The translations under genes were made by a program, and so were the position numbers. A DNA stretch of 64,000 bases from Plantago major. Its lineage: Eukaryota; Streptophyta; Magnoliopsida; Lamiales; Plantaginaceae. The stretch lies in NCBI GenBank assembly GCA_026545765.1, contig CM048840.1:50778580-50842579 (forward strand), given 5' to 3'. Each line of letters begins with the position of its first letter. Position 1 is the first letter of the stretch. This document shows positions 34,448 to 45,261 of this stretch, piece by piece. Under the pieces are notes generated by a model, which was given only the letters and a program-made list of their open reading frames with translations, was not told the DNA's origin and made no database searches.

Positions 34448-36743
34448 TGTAAGAACCCGTACTTTTTATTTTAATTCAATTTTATGATTTTATTTTATTT
34501 TTTAGTGGGCTGGGCCTGGTAATATTTTTAAAACCAATTTTGTGATTATTAGACCCGAGCCCATATTTAGTACCACTACTTGATTTTGAAACCCTTACAT
34601 CAGTTAGTAAAGTGGTTTTTCTTTACTGGTTCCCGTGTCGTTCTCTGCTACCGAACCTCTTGGTAAATTCTTTTCTCCAAAAGATCTTGAGTTATTGTTT
34701 AATGATTTCATTGTCGTGCATTTGCAGGTAAATTCCAACTTATCCGTAGTGTTCTCCATGCCATGACTAGCTACTGGTTGCAAATTTTCCCGATGCCCTC
34801 TGCTGTCCTTAAGCGTATTGAATCAAAGTTTGTGACGAAAAGAACCAGGGAGGCTTAAATTTGACATCGCTTACTGATTGGAATAAATGCACCATTGCTA
34901 AATTATTATGGAACCTGTGCACCAAGGCAGACAAACTGTGGGTGAAATGGACACACTGCTATTACATAAAAGACCGGGATGCCATGGATATAGTGCTCAC
35001 CGCGAACTGTTCTTGGATAATGAAGGCAATCATGAAGGCGCGGGATTTGGTGCTCCCATCGCGCATCTGGCCGATGTCCTTGCTGGCCCCAAAGTTCCTC
35101 ACCAGATTATTATATAAGGAGATACGAGGTGCTAAGCCAGAGGTAGGATGGAAAAAATTTTGGTTTGGAAATAAAGCTCGACCACGAGCTATGTTCTGTA
35201 CTTGGATGGAACTACATGAAAGATTGGCGACTCGGGACAAAGTTCGAAGATGGAGCAGTGGCATCGACTCATCCTGCCTATTTTGTCCCCAAGTTGAAAC
35301 TCAACAGCACCTCCTATTTGAATGCCCCTATACTAACCGCATTTGGATCCGGGTGATGGGATGGCTGCAAATAAATCGAACCCCTCAAGGATGGAATATG
35401 GAACTCAACATGGTGTGTCGACGCTTTGGTGGGAAGCATTGGAAATCAAAGCCCCTCAAATGTGCATTTGCTGAAACTATCTATGCAATATGGATTGAAC
35501 GGAACAATGTCCTCTTCCAACAGAAACCTGCAAACCCTCACCTGGAGGACAAGATTATTGATGTCGTAATTAATAGAGCTTGGATGGATACCCGTTTGAG
35601 GGAGCATTGTGCCCAGTTAATGTTAGCTTGATAGCATAGCAATTTTCTATTTGTTTCTACTAGTCACTTAGATTATACTGGATATTATTGCCTGGATCCT
35701 TGGATCGGCGTGTACTTAACAGATTGGAAAGAAAGAAAAGTTTAATGTTCGTTCCAAAAAAATGTCGTGCATTTGATTTCCAAACTTCTGAACACATAAT
35801 TCGGTTTACTATAATTAATTGTTTTGATTATGCCGATTGGTTTCACCTGATGTTTCTTGAAAACTAGTCTTACTCCAAGTTTTTGATGTTTCAACAGTTA
35901 GCCACGCAAAATTGAAGTTTTGGTCCTCTGACTTTTATACTCCTCCGAACCCTAGTTTATTTGCGATTTAATATTATCTAATTTTAGATTCTTACATTAT
36001 AGTGGTGATTTTCGGAGGATTCGAGGTGCAAGTTAGTAGAGCTTTGGTGGTCTAGCTAGGTTAAGCTTGTTTCGAGTCGACTTTGAGGTAAGGGGATTTT
36101 CTGACACTTTTGCTTATATTTTCCATATTATCGTATATGTATAGTTTTAATGTTTGACAAAGAACTTATGATTATTATATCATGTTATGGGACTTGATAT
36201 AATATTCTATTCGAAAAGGATCAAGTATGTGAATTTCCAAAATAATATTTTACGATGCATGTGATGTGTGAAAAATATGTTTTTGTACATGGAGATAAAA
36301 TATGTTTTGAGCTCACAGTTTTGCTTACGTCTGGCTTTACATTCCTTTAGCGGGAACTTTCGTTATGTTACATTACATGCCGACCTACACCGGACTTATA
36401 CTAGTGGCCATAGTGTGACTCTGTCTGAGCTAAATGTTCCGATACTACTGTTTTGTTACAAGTACTCCATGAAATTATTTTCTGGCTATATGTTCTGATA
36501 TTGTGTGTATATATATGTAATTTTACTGCTCTGCTTGATTCGGTAAATGTGCCAGGAGATTCACCCTTACACATTTTTTTCCAGTTGTCAGTTTTGTAAT
36601 TTCTGAAGGTTGTATAAGTTCGAGTGTTGTAGAATTTCATTTCTATTTTTGTGTTTAGATGCTCTGAAATACCTTTTCAAACTGTTTTGTAACTGAAACT
36701 GAGGCTTCGTCTCGCCAAATTGTTTTGGTTTTGGGGCGTGACA
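34448..36743. mobile_element. Solo LTR (family A, copy 2) split by a LINE
   Basis: It starts TGTAAGAACCCGTAC and ends GGGGCGTGACA, like the copy at 8224-9574, with matching internal stretches (GCTGGGCCTGGTAATATTTT and the GATGCATGTGATGTGTGA region). Without the nested LINE it is about 1245 bp. Flanks are TTGCA (34443-34447) and TTGCC (36744-36748), a 5-bp TSD with one change. Confidence 0.85.
34725..35762 (+). mobile_element. 5'-truncated L1-type LINE with 13-bp TSD
   Basis: The 1038-bp insertion is flanked by TGTCGTGCATTTG at 34712-34724 and 35763-35775 and ends in seven A. It holds the 3' part of ORF2 on the plus strand. The RT C-terminal segment (AMTSYWLQIFPMPS) is followed by a short internal deletion near 34840. 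An open frame of 256 codons (34861-35631) then carries the zf-RVT zinc-binding region (CPQVETQQHLLFECPY). Target-primed insertion explains the truncation, tail and TSD. Confidence 0.92.
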
Positions 36744-37390
36744 TTGCCTTTAGAGTCAACTGGAACAAAAATCATTCACTATAAGAAAATTCTAATTCGA
36801 CATTACCAAAACAACTTCAGAAACATATTCATTAACATAAGAAGTTCTTTCCGCAGAGAAATCATAGGCAAATAGAAAGATCTGAGTACACTAATACCCA
36901 TAATTACAAAACATAATACAACGCATATATGGCTACGAAATAAGGTCAAGAGCGAGTAAACCCAAATTTCATATAGTTCAATGGGAAGCAAGGCAGAATG
37001 CTAAAATATATTTATTACCATAAACACAAACAATTAATCTATATCCAGAAATCAAGACATATGCTTCATACAAAAGTTTAAGATGGGAAATAAGGAATAA
37101 GCTAGCAGCAACACGAATAATCAGCCAAGTCATTCGAGCAAAGGTGCAAAAAGAGAAAGCAGAGTTGGAGCCAAGTCAGATTCGAGCAAATCGATCTAGA
37201 GAATTACCTAGTGACGGAGAAGACGGATCCGGTTTGGTGGTGCAGTGGAGCGGAAGTAGTGATGTCCGGTGGAGGAGTAGTCGTACATAAGATCAATGGT
37301 TGAAATTAGATCTCAACGGTTGTACGACTACTATCTCGTTTTAACAAGTAGTACGACTACTATCTCACCGTAGAAATCCCCAAGTAAGTA

Positions 37391-38120
37391 TAGTAGAAAG
37401 GGAAGATTTTACTAATCTATTGAAAAATTCGATTTTCACAATAAAGAACCGATCAGAAACACTACAAATCGATCAATAGCTTTTATATAACTATCCCAAA
37501 TAAACAACACACTCTCACAAAATCACACCACTCAACCATCTTTTTCTCTCTACAAAAGACCTAGTGAGAAAAACATTCATATATCTCTTTCTCTATAACA
37601 CTGCACCATCAGAAAATGACGACTGCAAGAGTAGGTTTGAACGTAGCTCCGATTAATCAGATGACGATTTATATGATCGGAGCAAGTGGCTTTATATCGG
37701 CTCTCATCTCTGCGTGAAGCTTCTCTCCGAAACCTCTTACACCATACTCAGCTGTAGATGTCTACAATGACAAAATCAAGCATCTATGCAGATCTCGTAA
37801 TTTACATTTCCAACTCAATTGTCTGATTCCTTATAGTGCTTGCTTAGATCGTCAATTGTTTGATTTTCATTGTTGTTAATGCGTTGTATTCACGTGAATA
37901 TGGAATAATTCATTTCTTCTGGCGCAGACTATAAACCTTGCTGCTATAGCCTATGTGCACTCCAACAAATTACAACACACGCCCACTCGACACCATTTAC
38001 AGTAACTTCATGATGCTCTTCCAGTAGTAAGTACTACTTAGTGTTTACTTGCTCACTGTAATAGTGTAAATGTTGCAAGCGTCTCTCTCATTTCTCCACT
38101 TGTGAGGTCTATGGGAAGAT
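37391..38120 (+). other. Possible small gene start (33 codons at 37616)
   Basis: A leader with CTCTCTAC-type pyrimidine patches leads to an ATG at 37616 and a stop at 37715-37717. The 33-residue product has a hydrophobic C-terminal half (MIGASGFISALISA). I do not recognise it. A weak splice reading after it is possible, so it may be the first exon of a lost gene. Confidence 0.2.
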
Positions 38121-38129
38121 CATTGCTTG

Positions 38130-38580
38130 CTATTTAATAGCAAGTGTTATAATTTTAATCATCATTTTTATAATTTTAGCTTTTGTTAAATGTTTCTGCA
38201 TGTTATTATTTTAACACATATGTTATAGTTTCAAAATCTATTATTGTACTTTTAAACAACAAAAATGTTAATTTTTTTAGTCACTGGTGAAATATTTATA
38301 ATTTGATTCTTTACAAATGCTTTGTTATCGTATTAAAATGCAGTGTTATAGTTTTAAGAGACACTGTTATAGTTTTAATTATCAATATTACTGTTTTTGC
38401 CTTGTGTTGCATGTTTCGTGCTTTATTATAGTTTTATAAAATGCATTGTTATAGTTTTAAAATATACTATTATAATTTTAAGCATTAATATTATTATATT
38501 TAGCTTATGTTGTTGTTTTTAGCGCATATATCAGGACCTAATTTTAAACATCAACATTAGAGTTTTAGCTTCTGGAAAAT
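38130..38580 (+). repeat. Word array of TGTTATAGTTTTAA
   Basis: TGTTATAGTTTTAA and variants (TATAATTTTAA, TTATAGTTTCAA) recur about a dozen times over 450 bp with unrelated spacers. All copies are in one orientation. Confidence 0.65.
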
Positions 38581-38627
38581 ATTTATGATTTAATTTTTTG
38601 CAAATGTGTTGGTGATATGGTTTTAGG

Positions 38628-39155
38628 TAGGGCTGTGCATCGGTCCAGTAACCGGAACCGAGAAAATTAAAAACCGAAAATTTTATTTTTGTTGGACCGA
38701 AAACCGGATCGAACTATGTTCAGTTCCGAACCGAACCAAACCGAGAAAATCGGTTTGATCCGGTTCAGAACCGACCATAACCGAATTTAATTAAAAAAAA
38801 ATGAAAAAAAATCTGAAAACAGTATGCTGGGCATACCAAACTGGACTGGAGGCCGGAGAGAGGTGGAGGTGGACAGAAACGGAGCTTGACAGATGGGCGG
38901 AGCTTGAGATCGAGAGTTGGCGAAACTTGACAGGTGGGCTTCCTTGATGATTGGGAGCTGGACTGAAATGGATCGAGAGCTGCTTCAAATTGGGCGGAGC
39001 TGGAATGAAACGGGAAAGAGGCGGTGGTGGAGGAGGTGGGAGGAGGCCGGAGAGAGGTGGTCAGGTGGCGGAGGTGGGAGGAGGTGGAGAGATGGGTTAG
39101 GGTTTGAGAAAATTGGGGCGAGAGTGAGACTTAGGCTATTATGGTTTGGTTTTTA
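38628..39155 (+). mobile_element. hAT terminal fragment
   Basis: Starts TAGGGCTGTGCATCGGTCC, then many AACCGAA/CCGGTT subterminal repeats, then a purine-rich GGAGGTGG region (about 38840-39100) like the 5' untranslated regions of the other hAT elements here. The opposite terminus was not found. The open frame at 38917-39156 is low-complexity and not credible. Confidence 0.55.
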
Positions 39156-39289
39156 GGAGAAAAATAGAAAAATATCAATATGTACGAAACAGTCCGTTAA
39201 AAGCCAACTGTATCCATACATCATAATATATGTAAAGCACATGGTCTAAACTTTGTATTTTAACCATTATATATTTCAATGTTATTTTT

Positions 39290-40440
39290 GGTACGTTGAC
39301 TGTGTATATAGTTTTTAGTAAATTTTATGTAACTTTATCTACAAAATTCAGAAAAATATTTTGAACATATATTTGAATTCGCCGTGACAAAAATGCAAAA
39401 TAATCCAATAGATCCCTTTATTGTGTATGAAGTTTATGGTTTTCTACGAATCCATAGAAATCAATCTTGAATACTATTATTAATTAAATAATTTTTTTGT
39501 TCATTAAAATAAAATATAAATTTATTAATAAGATAAAATAAAATATTAAAATTTTAAAAATAAGATTTTTAAATAAGATTTTTCTTTGGTGTTTAAATTT
39601 ATTAAATCTACAAATTTTAGCTTTGCCCCTTTATTTCAATTTTCAAAGTAATTCAGGTATTTGATGGAAAATTTTGTTTTATATCTTTCACTATTAAACC
39701 TACCTATATACAAATCATTAATCATTTATCTCCATCTTCATGTCCGATATTGATTATCTGTTTGTATTTATAAAGAAAATTCAGTTTGTCGTTTTTTTTT
39801 TTTTTTTTTTTTTTACGTTTCAATTGGTGTTTCTCCAATTATGGAGGATGGTCCAAGCATAAAAGAAGTAGAAAAATACTAAATAATATACTTATTTAAG
39901 TCATAGTTATCATGAAAATAATTAAGTTTGAGTGTACATCTTCAACAAAATTAAAACATTTCGATATAATAAATAGATGTTGATGAAGTGGATTATATAC
40001 TCTAAGAACAATACTAAGATAGTCCAAGCTTACAAAAATGAAACTTATACAACCTTAGACCATTCCCAATGGTCATGGTCATGATGTGAAGTGGAATCCG
40101 CGTAGTAATTGAAACGACGATAAAATCTGAAAAAATCATGTCCAATGGGTGGTGGCCACGACTAAGAATAGTGTTTTTAATAGATTATTATTGTTATTAT
40201 TATTTTTTTAATTAAATAAATCATTTCATCCACTAAAATAAAATATTAATCTCATATAACTTTATCTACAAAAATTCAAAAAATATTTTCAACATATATT
40301 TGAATTCGCCGTGACAAGACGAATCTATAGACACCAATCTTGAATACTATTATCAATTAAATAAATTGTTTTATTCATTAAATAAAATATAAATTTATTG
40401 AATAAGATAAAATGAAATAATGAAATTTTAAAAAATTAAA
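39290..40440 (+). repeat. Direct duplication, two diverged copies
   Basis: About 39327-39560 and 40257-40435 share AACTTTATCTACAAAA, ATATTTGAATTCGCCGTGAC and ATCTTGAATACTATTAT in the same order and strand. The intervening AT-rich DNA and the stretch to 41180 hold nothing else recognised. Confidence 0.65.
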
Positions 40441-41188
40441 AACGACTCATTTAAACACATTATAAATAATTAACGTTGCATCAAACGTTCAAAATGATAC
40501 TCATTTTAAATAGTTTAGCATCAAACATTCTGGACAAACTAAAATATACAATTATTTTGATTAGCCTCATATATATATCCATACGACCATACCATTTGTG
40601 CACTTTCGGTTATTCTAGACACTTTCGTATATTTTTCTACTATATTCTAAAGTTGATGGTTTACTTTGAAGTACACATGATCCGCATGTGCATAAATGAT
40701 ACTTGGAGCGCTTTCTAATTACTCGGACATTTTCTAATACAAAATTAATGTAAAAAGAAATTCATTTTAAGTTGTATTATCTCTCTACGTTTCTTTTTAT
40801 TTTTGAATTTAGGTTTCGACTTTTCTCTAAATACTTATGTATGAAAGATAATGAATAGTCGTAGGAGATACTGAATAAAGTAGAAAAGGTGAGAAGGTAA
40901 ATAATAAAGTAATAAATTAATTTTCAATTTTTAGGCATGTGAATATAAGATCTATCCATATATTATAAATACCAATTTTTATTATCAATTCTAGCTATAG
41001 TACTTTGGCCTCAAATCAATGTGAGAAATTCTTTCATTTTTTTAGATTAAAAAATTACAAAACAATTATAATCAGGGTAAATTTATTTTTGATGCCAAGT
41101 AATTAATGCGTATTTGGTTCTGTTACCTTTACAATTTTAATATAATTTTGGTTACATAATTCTGCCAATGATATTCAACCTTTGTAAC

Positions 41189-41842
41189 TAGGGCTGAGCA
41201 TCGGTTCAGAACCGGACCGAACCGAATAAAACCGAAAACCGAAATAGTATGGTTTTGTCAAACCGAGAACCGAACCGATCTCAGTTCGGTTTTGGCCCGA
41301 ACCGAACCAAAAATTTCGGTTTGGTTCGGGCCAAAACCGAACTTAATTTAACTTTATAAAAAAAGAAGAAAAAACATAAAAAAAAAACCAAAAACAGCAT
41401 ATTAGAATCTGACTATGAAACCGAAAAATGAAATCTAATGAATCGCATAAACAAAATGAGGAATCGGTATGGTTTTGGATTCTTCACAAAAACAAGATTC
41501 AATTAATGTAAAAGCAAGAATTTCTGATGATTGCAATCTGCTTCTCAAAACCAAGAATTTGTAGCAGATTCCAAAACCAAGAATGGACTCTGAAGTGAAA
41601 GAATGGCGGAGGTGAATTAGGTTTAGTATAGTATAATAAAATATGATTAATTCATTTTTTCCGGTTTGGTTAGGTTTGGACCGAAAACCATCGGTTTTAA
41701 ACCGAACCGAACCGAAAACCGAATAATTAAAAATCTTGGAACCGAGAACCGAACCTATTAGGTTCGGTTTAAACCGAAAACCGAATTTTTTGGTTCGGTT
41801 TCGGCCGGTTTTTCGGTTCGGTCTCATTTCTGCTCAGTCCTA
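41189..41842. mobile_element. Non-autonomous hAT element with perfect 8-bp TSD
   Basis: TTTGTAAC at 41181-41188 and 41843-41850 flanks a 654-bp element with ends TAGGGCTGAGCA and (from the right) TAGGACTGAGCA. Both subterminal regions carry dense AACCGAA/GGTTCGG repeats. No transposase; the 130-codon minus-strand frame across it reads through the repeats and is not credible. Confidence 0.92.
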
Positions 41843-42314
41843 TTTGTAACTATTTATAAATGTGATCAATCAAATCTTCTAAATCCCATAATTCCATGAA
41901 AATCGCCACCCACACACTAATTTTTTTAATGGGCATGAATCCAGATAGGACCTTTGGATCTATGCTTGACATAGTCCCATCAAGTGATCTTCTAAGAATG
42001 TTCTATGAATCGTGTACTAGACGTGCTCTTTTCAGTTCCAGAAAATAGAAGAGACACACGTGAGCTAATTGGTGATGTGTTGATCTTTACATGTCTATCA
42101 ACAACATTTTACATGTGAAGACTTTCAATTTCCTTTTCTTTATGTATAAGATTTCTATCGGTAGGATGAGGTATAATGTTTCTCTTCTCTACGATCTCTG
42201 GCTGGAAGGACTACTGGTTCTATCCAACCCGAATTTCAACCCCGTTCGAAATAATGATGTTCAGGTCAGGTCTGGTAAAAACTACATTTTTTTCCGCGGG
42301 GTTTGGTGTATACT

Positions 42315-42800
42315 CTCTGGCGGAAACTCTCTTCGGTCTTCTCTCTACTTTCTTGATACATAATGCACAGGGGATCTAATACTCTAGGTGAAACTCTCTT
42401 AGATCTTCTCTACTTTCTGATCTCCATAACGAAATGGGAGGGGATCACCGGTGATACTCTAGTGGGAAATGTCTTCGATCTTCTTTGTACTTTCTTGATC
42501 TCCATGATGGGCTGGGAAAACTCTCTTCTATCTTCTCTTTACTTTCTTCATCCATGACGGGCCCGGGGGTGGTGGTGGTGTGGGGGGGGGGGGGGGGGGG
42601 GACAACCGAACCACGTGAAATTATGTTCGTAGAATAATAATTTTTGTGTCTTTGGTGGGGTGATGCATACCACCGCGGTGTTGTTGGGAACCGAGGGGTT
42701 GGAAAAACAACCGTAACATGTGAAATTACGTTTGTATAATATTGTGTGTGTGTGTGGTGGGGTGACCACATATCACCGCGAAATTGTTGGGAACAACCCT
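42315..42800 (+). repeat. Short tandem-like repeats inside a probable Helitron
   Basis: Four imperfect copies of an ACTCTCTT..GATCTTCTCTACTTTCTTGATC unit lie at 42320-42560. Two copies of a GGTGATG-ATACCACCGCG ... CATGTGAAATTA block lie at about 42600-42790. A G20 run is at 42582-42601. Confidence 0.55.
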
Positions 42801-43091
42801 ATTGATTGTGTCGTATATTTTTGTATTTTATTTTGGTTCAGTTTGACGGATAGGTTTTTTTGTAAAAAAACATGTACCTGTTATTAATTAACAAGTCGGG
42901 TATGATAGTACCCTATTTTTACATTTTCTATAGTTAACATAAATAAACACTCAATGATATAATATTGGATGAAGAATGATTATCGAACGACACTACGACC
43001 AACGTTGTCTACAAAGAATTTTGACTATCTTATTTTCTCGATTAATTTATTTAATCCTCACATTTCTATTTATTATTAAAAGTAAATTATA

Positions 43092-43119
43092 CCGTGGCAT
43101 CGCCACGGGTTAGTACTAG
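43092..43119 (+). mobile_element. Helitron 3' terminus
   Basis: A perfect hairpin, CCGTGGC-atc-GCCACGG (43092-43108), is followed after seven bases by CTAG (43116-43119) and a T, the hallmark of Helitron 3' ends (hairpin then CTRR, insertion between A and T). The 5' TC end and any Rep/helicase gene were not found, so the extent to the left is unknown; the repeats from 42.3 kb probably belong to it. Confidence 0.7.
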
Positions 43120-43670
43120 TAATGAATTATTGGCAATACAAAACTATGATAAATTATTGCACAATCACTTTCCTTTTTATACTACTACTACTACTAGTAG
43201 TTATGATATTATGTTTCTACTTGCTCTGAAAACATGGTTTTGTGAATCCATTTCCAGAACTCCTTTAAAAAAAATCCATTTCCAAAGTGTGCTATGCTAC
43301 AAGGTCGCCTCCATAGTACTTGGAGGGAACTTGTTCACTGTGTCAAGCAGAAACAAAACAAGACACACTCATACACATGAAGTGGGCAGGTAATACAGAC
43401 TTAGAGCCTTCACCAATTAATGCCTGAGCTACCATTAAAGAAAGTTGGATTCAGTAACATGAGATCACCATGCCAATGCCACCTGATTCTGGTAAATTTA
43501 CTTTTATGTGAAAGAAATCAAGAATGATTCAATACAATCAAGCCTCACCAAATAGAATTTCCTTTACCATTCTAAAAAGTCAGAGCCAGATTTTCCTAAG
43601 ATGTTCACAAAATGTGGTTTTCCGACGATCAGCATTTTCTACTAGTCTAATAAAAAGGCTTGTCTAAGTA

Positions 43671-43829
43671 CTTTCCTTCGTCCCAAAGTTTCATAACATA
43701 ATTTAACATAATTTAATTGAATATTTTACATTTGCGGTTCAAGATTAATTCGTCGTTAAAGTTGAAAACGATTAATCGAAAAAAGTCAAAATGAGAAACA
43801 TGGGATGGGATGGGACGGGACAGAGGAAA
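43671..43829. mobile_element. Stowaway-type MITE
   Basis: Flanked by TA (43669-43670 and 43830-43831). Ends CTTTCCTTCGTCCCAAAG and, from the right, TTTCCTCTGTCCCGTCCC fit the CTCCCTCCGTCCC family terminus. About 159 bp, no ORF. Confidence 0.6.
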
Positions 43830-44168
43830 TAGCTACCAAGCACGGTTCATCAACAAGAAGCTAGATCCAAAATACCAACACATTCAATTTACTGTTAAAC
43901 CTAAGATTGCCACCAGAACTAGCACATTAATTGAAACTAAAGTCAACCAAGAAAACAGTACTGTACCAAAACTCACAGCAAGGATCGTTAAAATCAACAA
44001 TCATTTGATATATAAGGGTACAGAACAAGAACAAGATCACAGCTCCGATAGAAGTACTATGATCAGCATCAACAATACACAAATCTTAAAAATGCGCATA
44101 GCCCCAAAAAAATTAGGGCTTTATGAAATTACAGAAATTAATTAAGCAAACAAGGAGTAATTAAGTAA

Positions 44169-44462
44169 CTAAGCGAGTTGATGGTAATCCCCTTGAAACC
44201 TTTCCTGATCCATGAAGACAATGGCGTAGAGAGCATAAATAATCCCAGGGATGTAACCGAGAATCGTCAACACCAAGCAGATGAAGAACTCGATCTGTAA
44301 AAGCAATCAAATAAAATTGATCAGTCAGAGCTCAATTTGTGATGGAAGAAGAATGAGAGGGGACTGACTGACCGTGCAGCAGCCGAAACGGATGCAAATT
44401 CCGAGAGGAGGTAGAAGGATAGCGAGTAGTATCGCACAGAGAAGCTCACATCTTGACGACAT
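44169..44462 (-). CDS. UPF0057 (RCI2/PMP3-type) small hydrophobic membrane protein
   Basis: Two exons, 44462-44373 and 44294-44169, joined by a 78-bp GT-AG intron in phase, give 71 residues. The sequence starts MSSRCELLCAILLAILLPPL and keeps the family signatures: LLPPLGIC in the first membrane helix (about residues 8-24), FGCCT, then FFICLVLTILGYIPGIIYAL in the second helix (about 32-54), and a short polar tail ending DYHQLA. Members of this family are small plasma-membrane proteins linked to ion homeostasis under cold and salt stress. The tail makes this the longer plant type rather than the 54-residue RCI2A type. A (CTT)n tract lies in the leader (about 44464-44484). No lesion seen. Confidence 0.93.
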
Positions 44463-45261
44463 TTTTCTTCTTCTTCTTCTTCTCTCTCCCTTGATCTCAG
44501 GCTTCTGTTTCTATTTCTACTTTCTAGAGAGTGAAAAGAAATAGAGATGATGACGTTGAAATCTGAAATCTGATATTTTATTATTGGTTTTCAAAGCCCT
44601 GATATTTTTCTCATCCACATGAGAGCTCTATGATTGGAATTTGGAACCACCAAGTTTTGGAATTCACCAAACCGACGGACATAATCGTAATTCTGCGTAT
44701 AAATAAAATGTTTTAAACATTTCATCTCATTTTTCAATGGAAAATTATGTAAACTACGCTTTAAATTTAGGTCAATTTCATTCTATTCAAACAATTACAG
44801 TAAATTACATAAAAAAATTTCTTTTTGACGGAGAGTTCCTTTATCTAGATTGAAGATTGAGTTCTTGCAATATGTAATTAAGTCTCGATCTTTACTTGTT
44901 TTTCGTTCTTCACCCTTAAACTTGTGAGATCTCCGCCCAAATTTCCGAGTGAACGGGAGCCATATATGTTTGTCTCGAGTGTGGGTTGGTTTGTCCAGGA
45001 AATCTTGAAACTGTTCATTCGTATCCAAAAGTTTCAATTTGTCCTTTTTGCTTTAGTACTAAATAAACTTGTTAATTTCATTTTGAAGTCTTTTGCATTG
45101 TCAGTTTTTTATTTTGCTAACTTGTCTAAAACTACCCTTTCACTTTGGTGCTTGGAGTATAGTTTCGTTTATCTTTGTTGGTTGTTTTCATTAGGAAGTT
45201 CGATTGATTCTCTGATCCGATTCTCTCATAGTATCTCTTACTGCGTGCATCTGGTTGAAGT

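Larger units (their letters stand above)
33364..37381 (-). mobile_element. MULE with FAR1-like relic, holding nested insertions
   Basis: Inverted ends GGGTTTTTCTACGGTGAGAT (33364) and, from the right, GGGGATTTCTACGGTGAGAT match over about 28 of 31 bases, and TAGT(A/C)GTCGTAC motifs recur inward. The flanks are GAGTAAGTA (33355-33363) and AAGTAAGTA (37382-37390), a 9-bp duplication with one mismatch, as expected for Mutator-like elements. Without the nested LTR/LINE the element would be about 1.7 kb. It carries the start of a FAR1-type protein on the minus strand but no complete transposase. Confidence 0.8.

Noticed and set aside
41435..41827. Minus-strand frame of 130 codons
   Set aside because: It lies wholly within a hAT MITE and translates its CCGAAC subterminal repeats.
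43810..44145. Plus-strand open frame of 111 codons before the UPF0057 gene
   Set aside because: It begins inside a Stowaway MITE and then runs antisense to the likely 3' UTR of the UPF0057 gene; no motif or biased codon use is visible.
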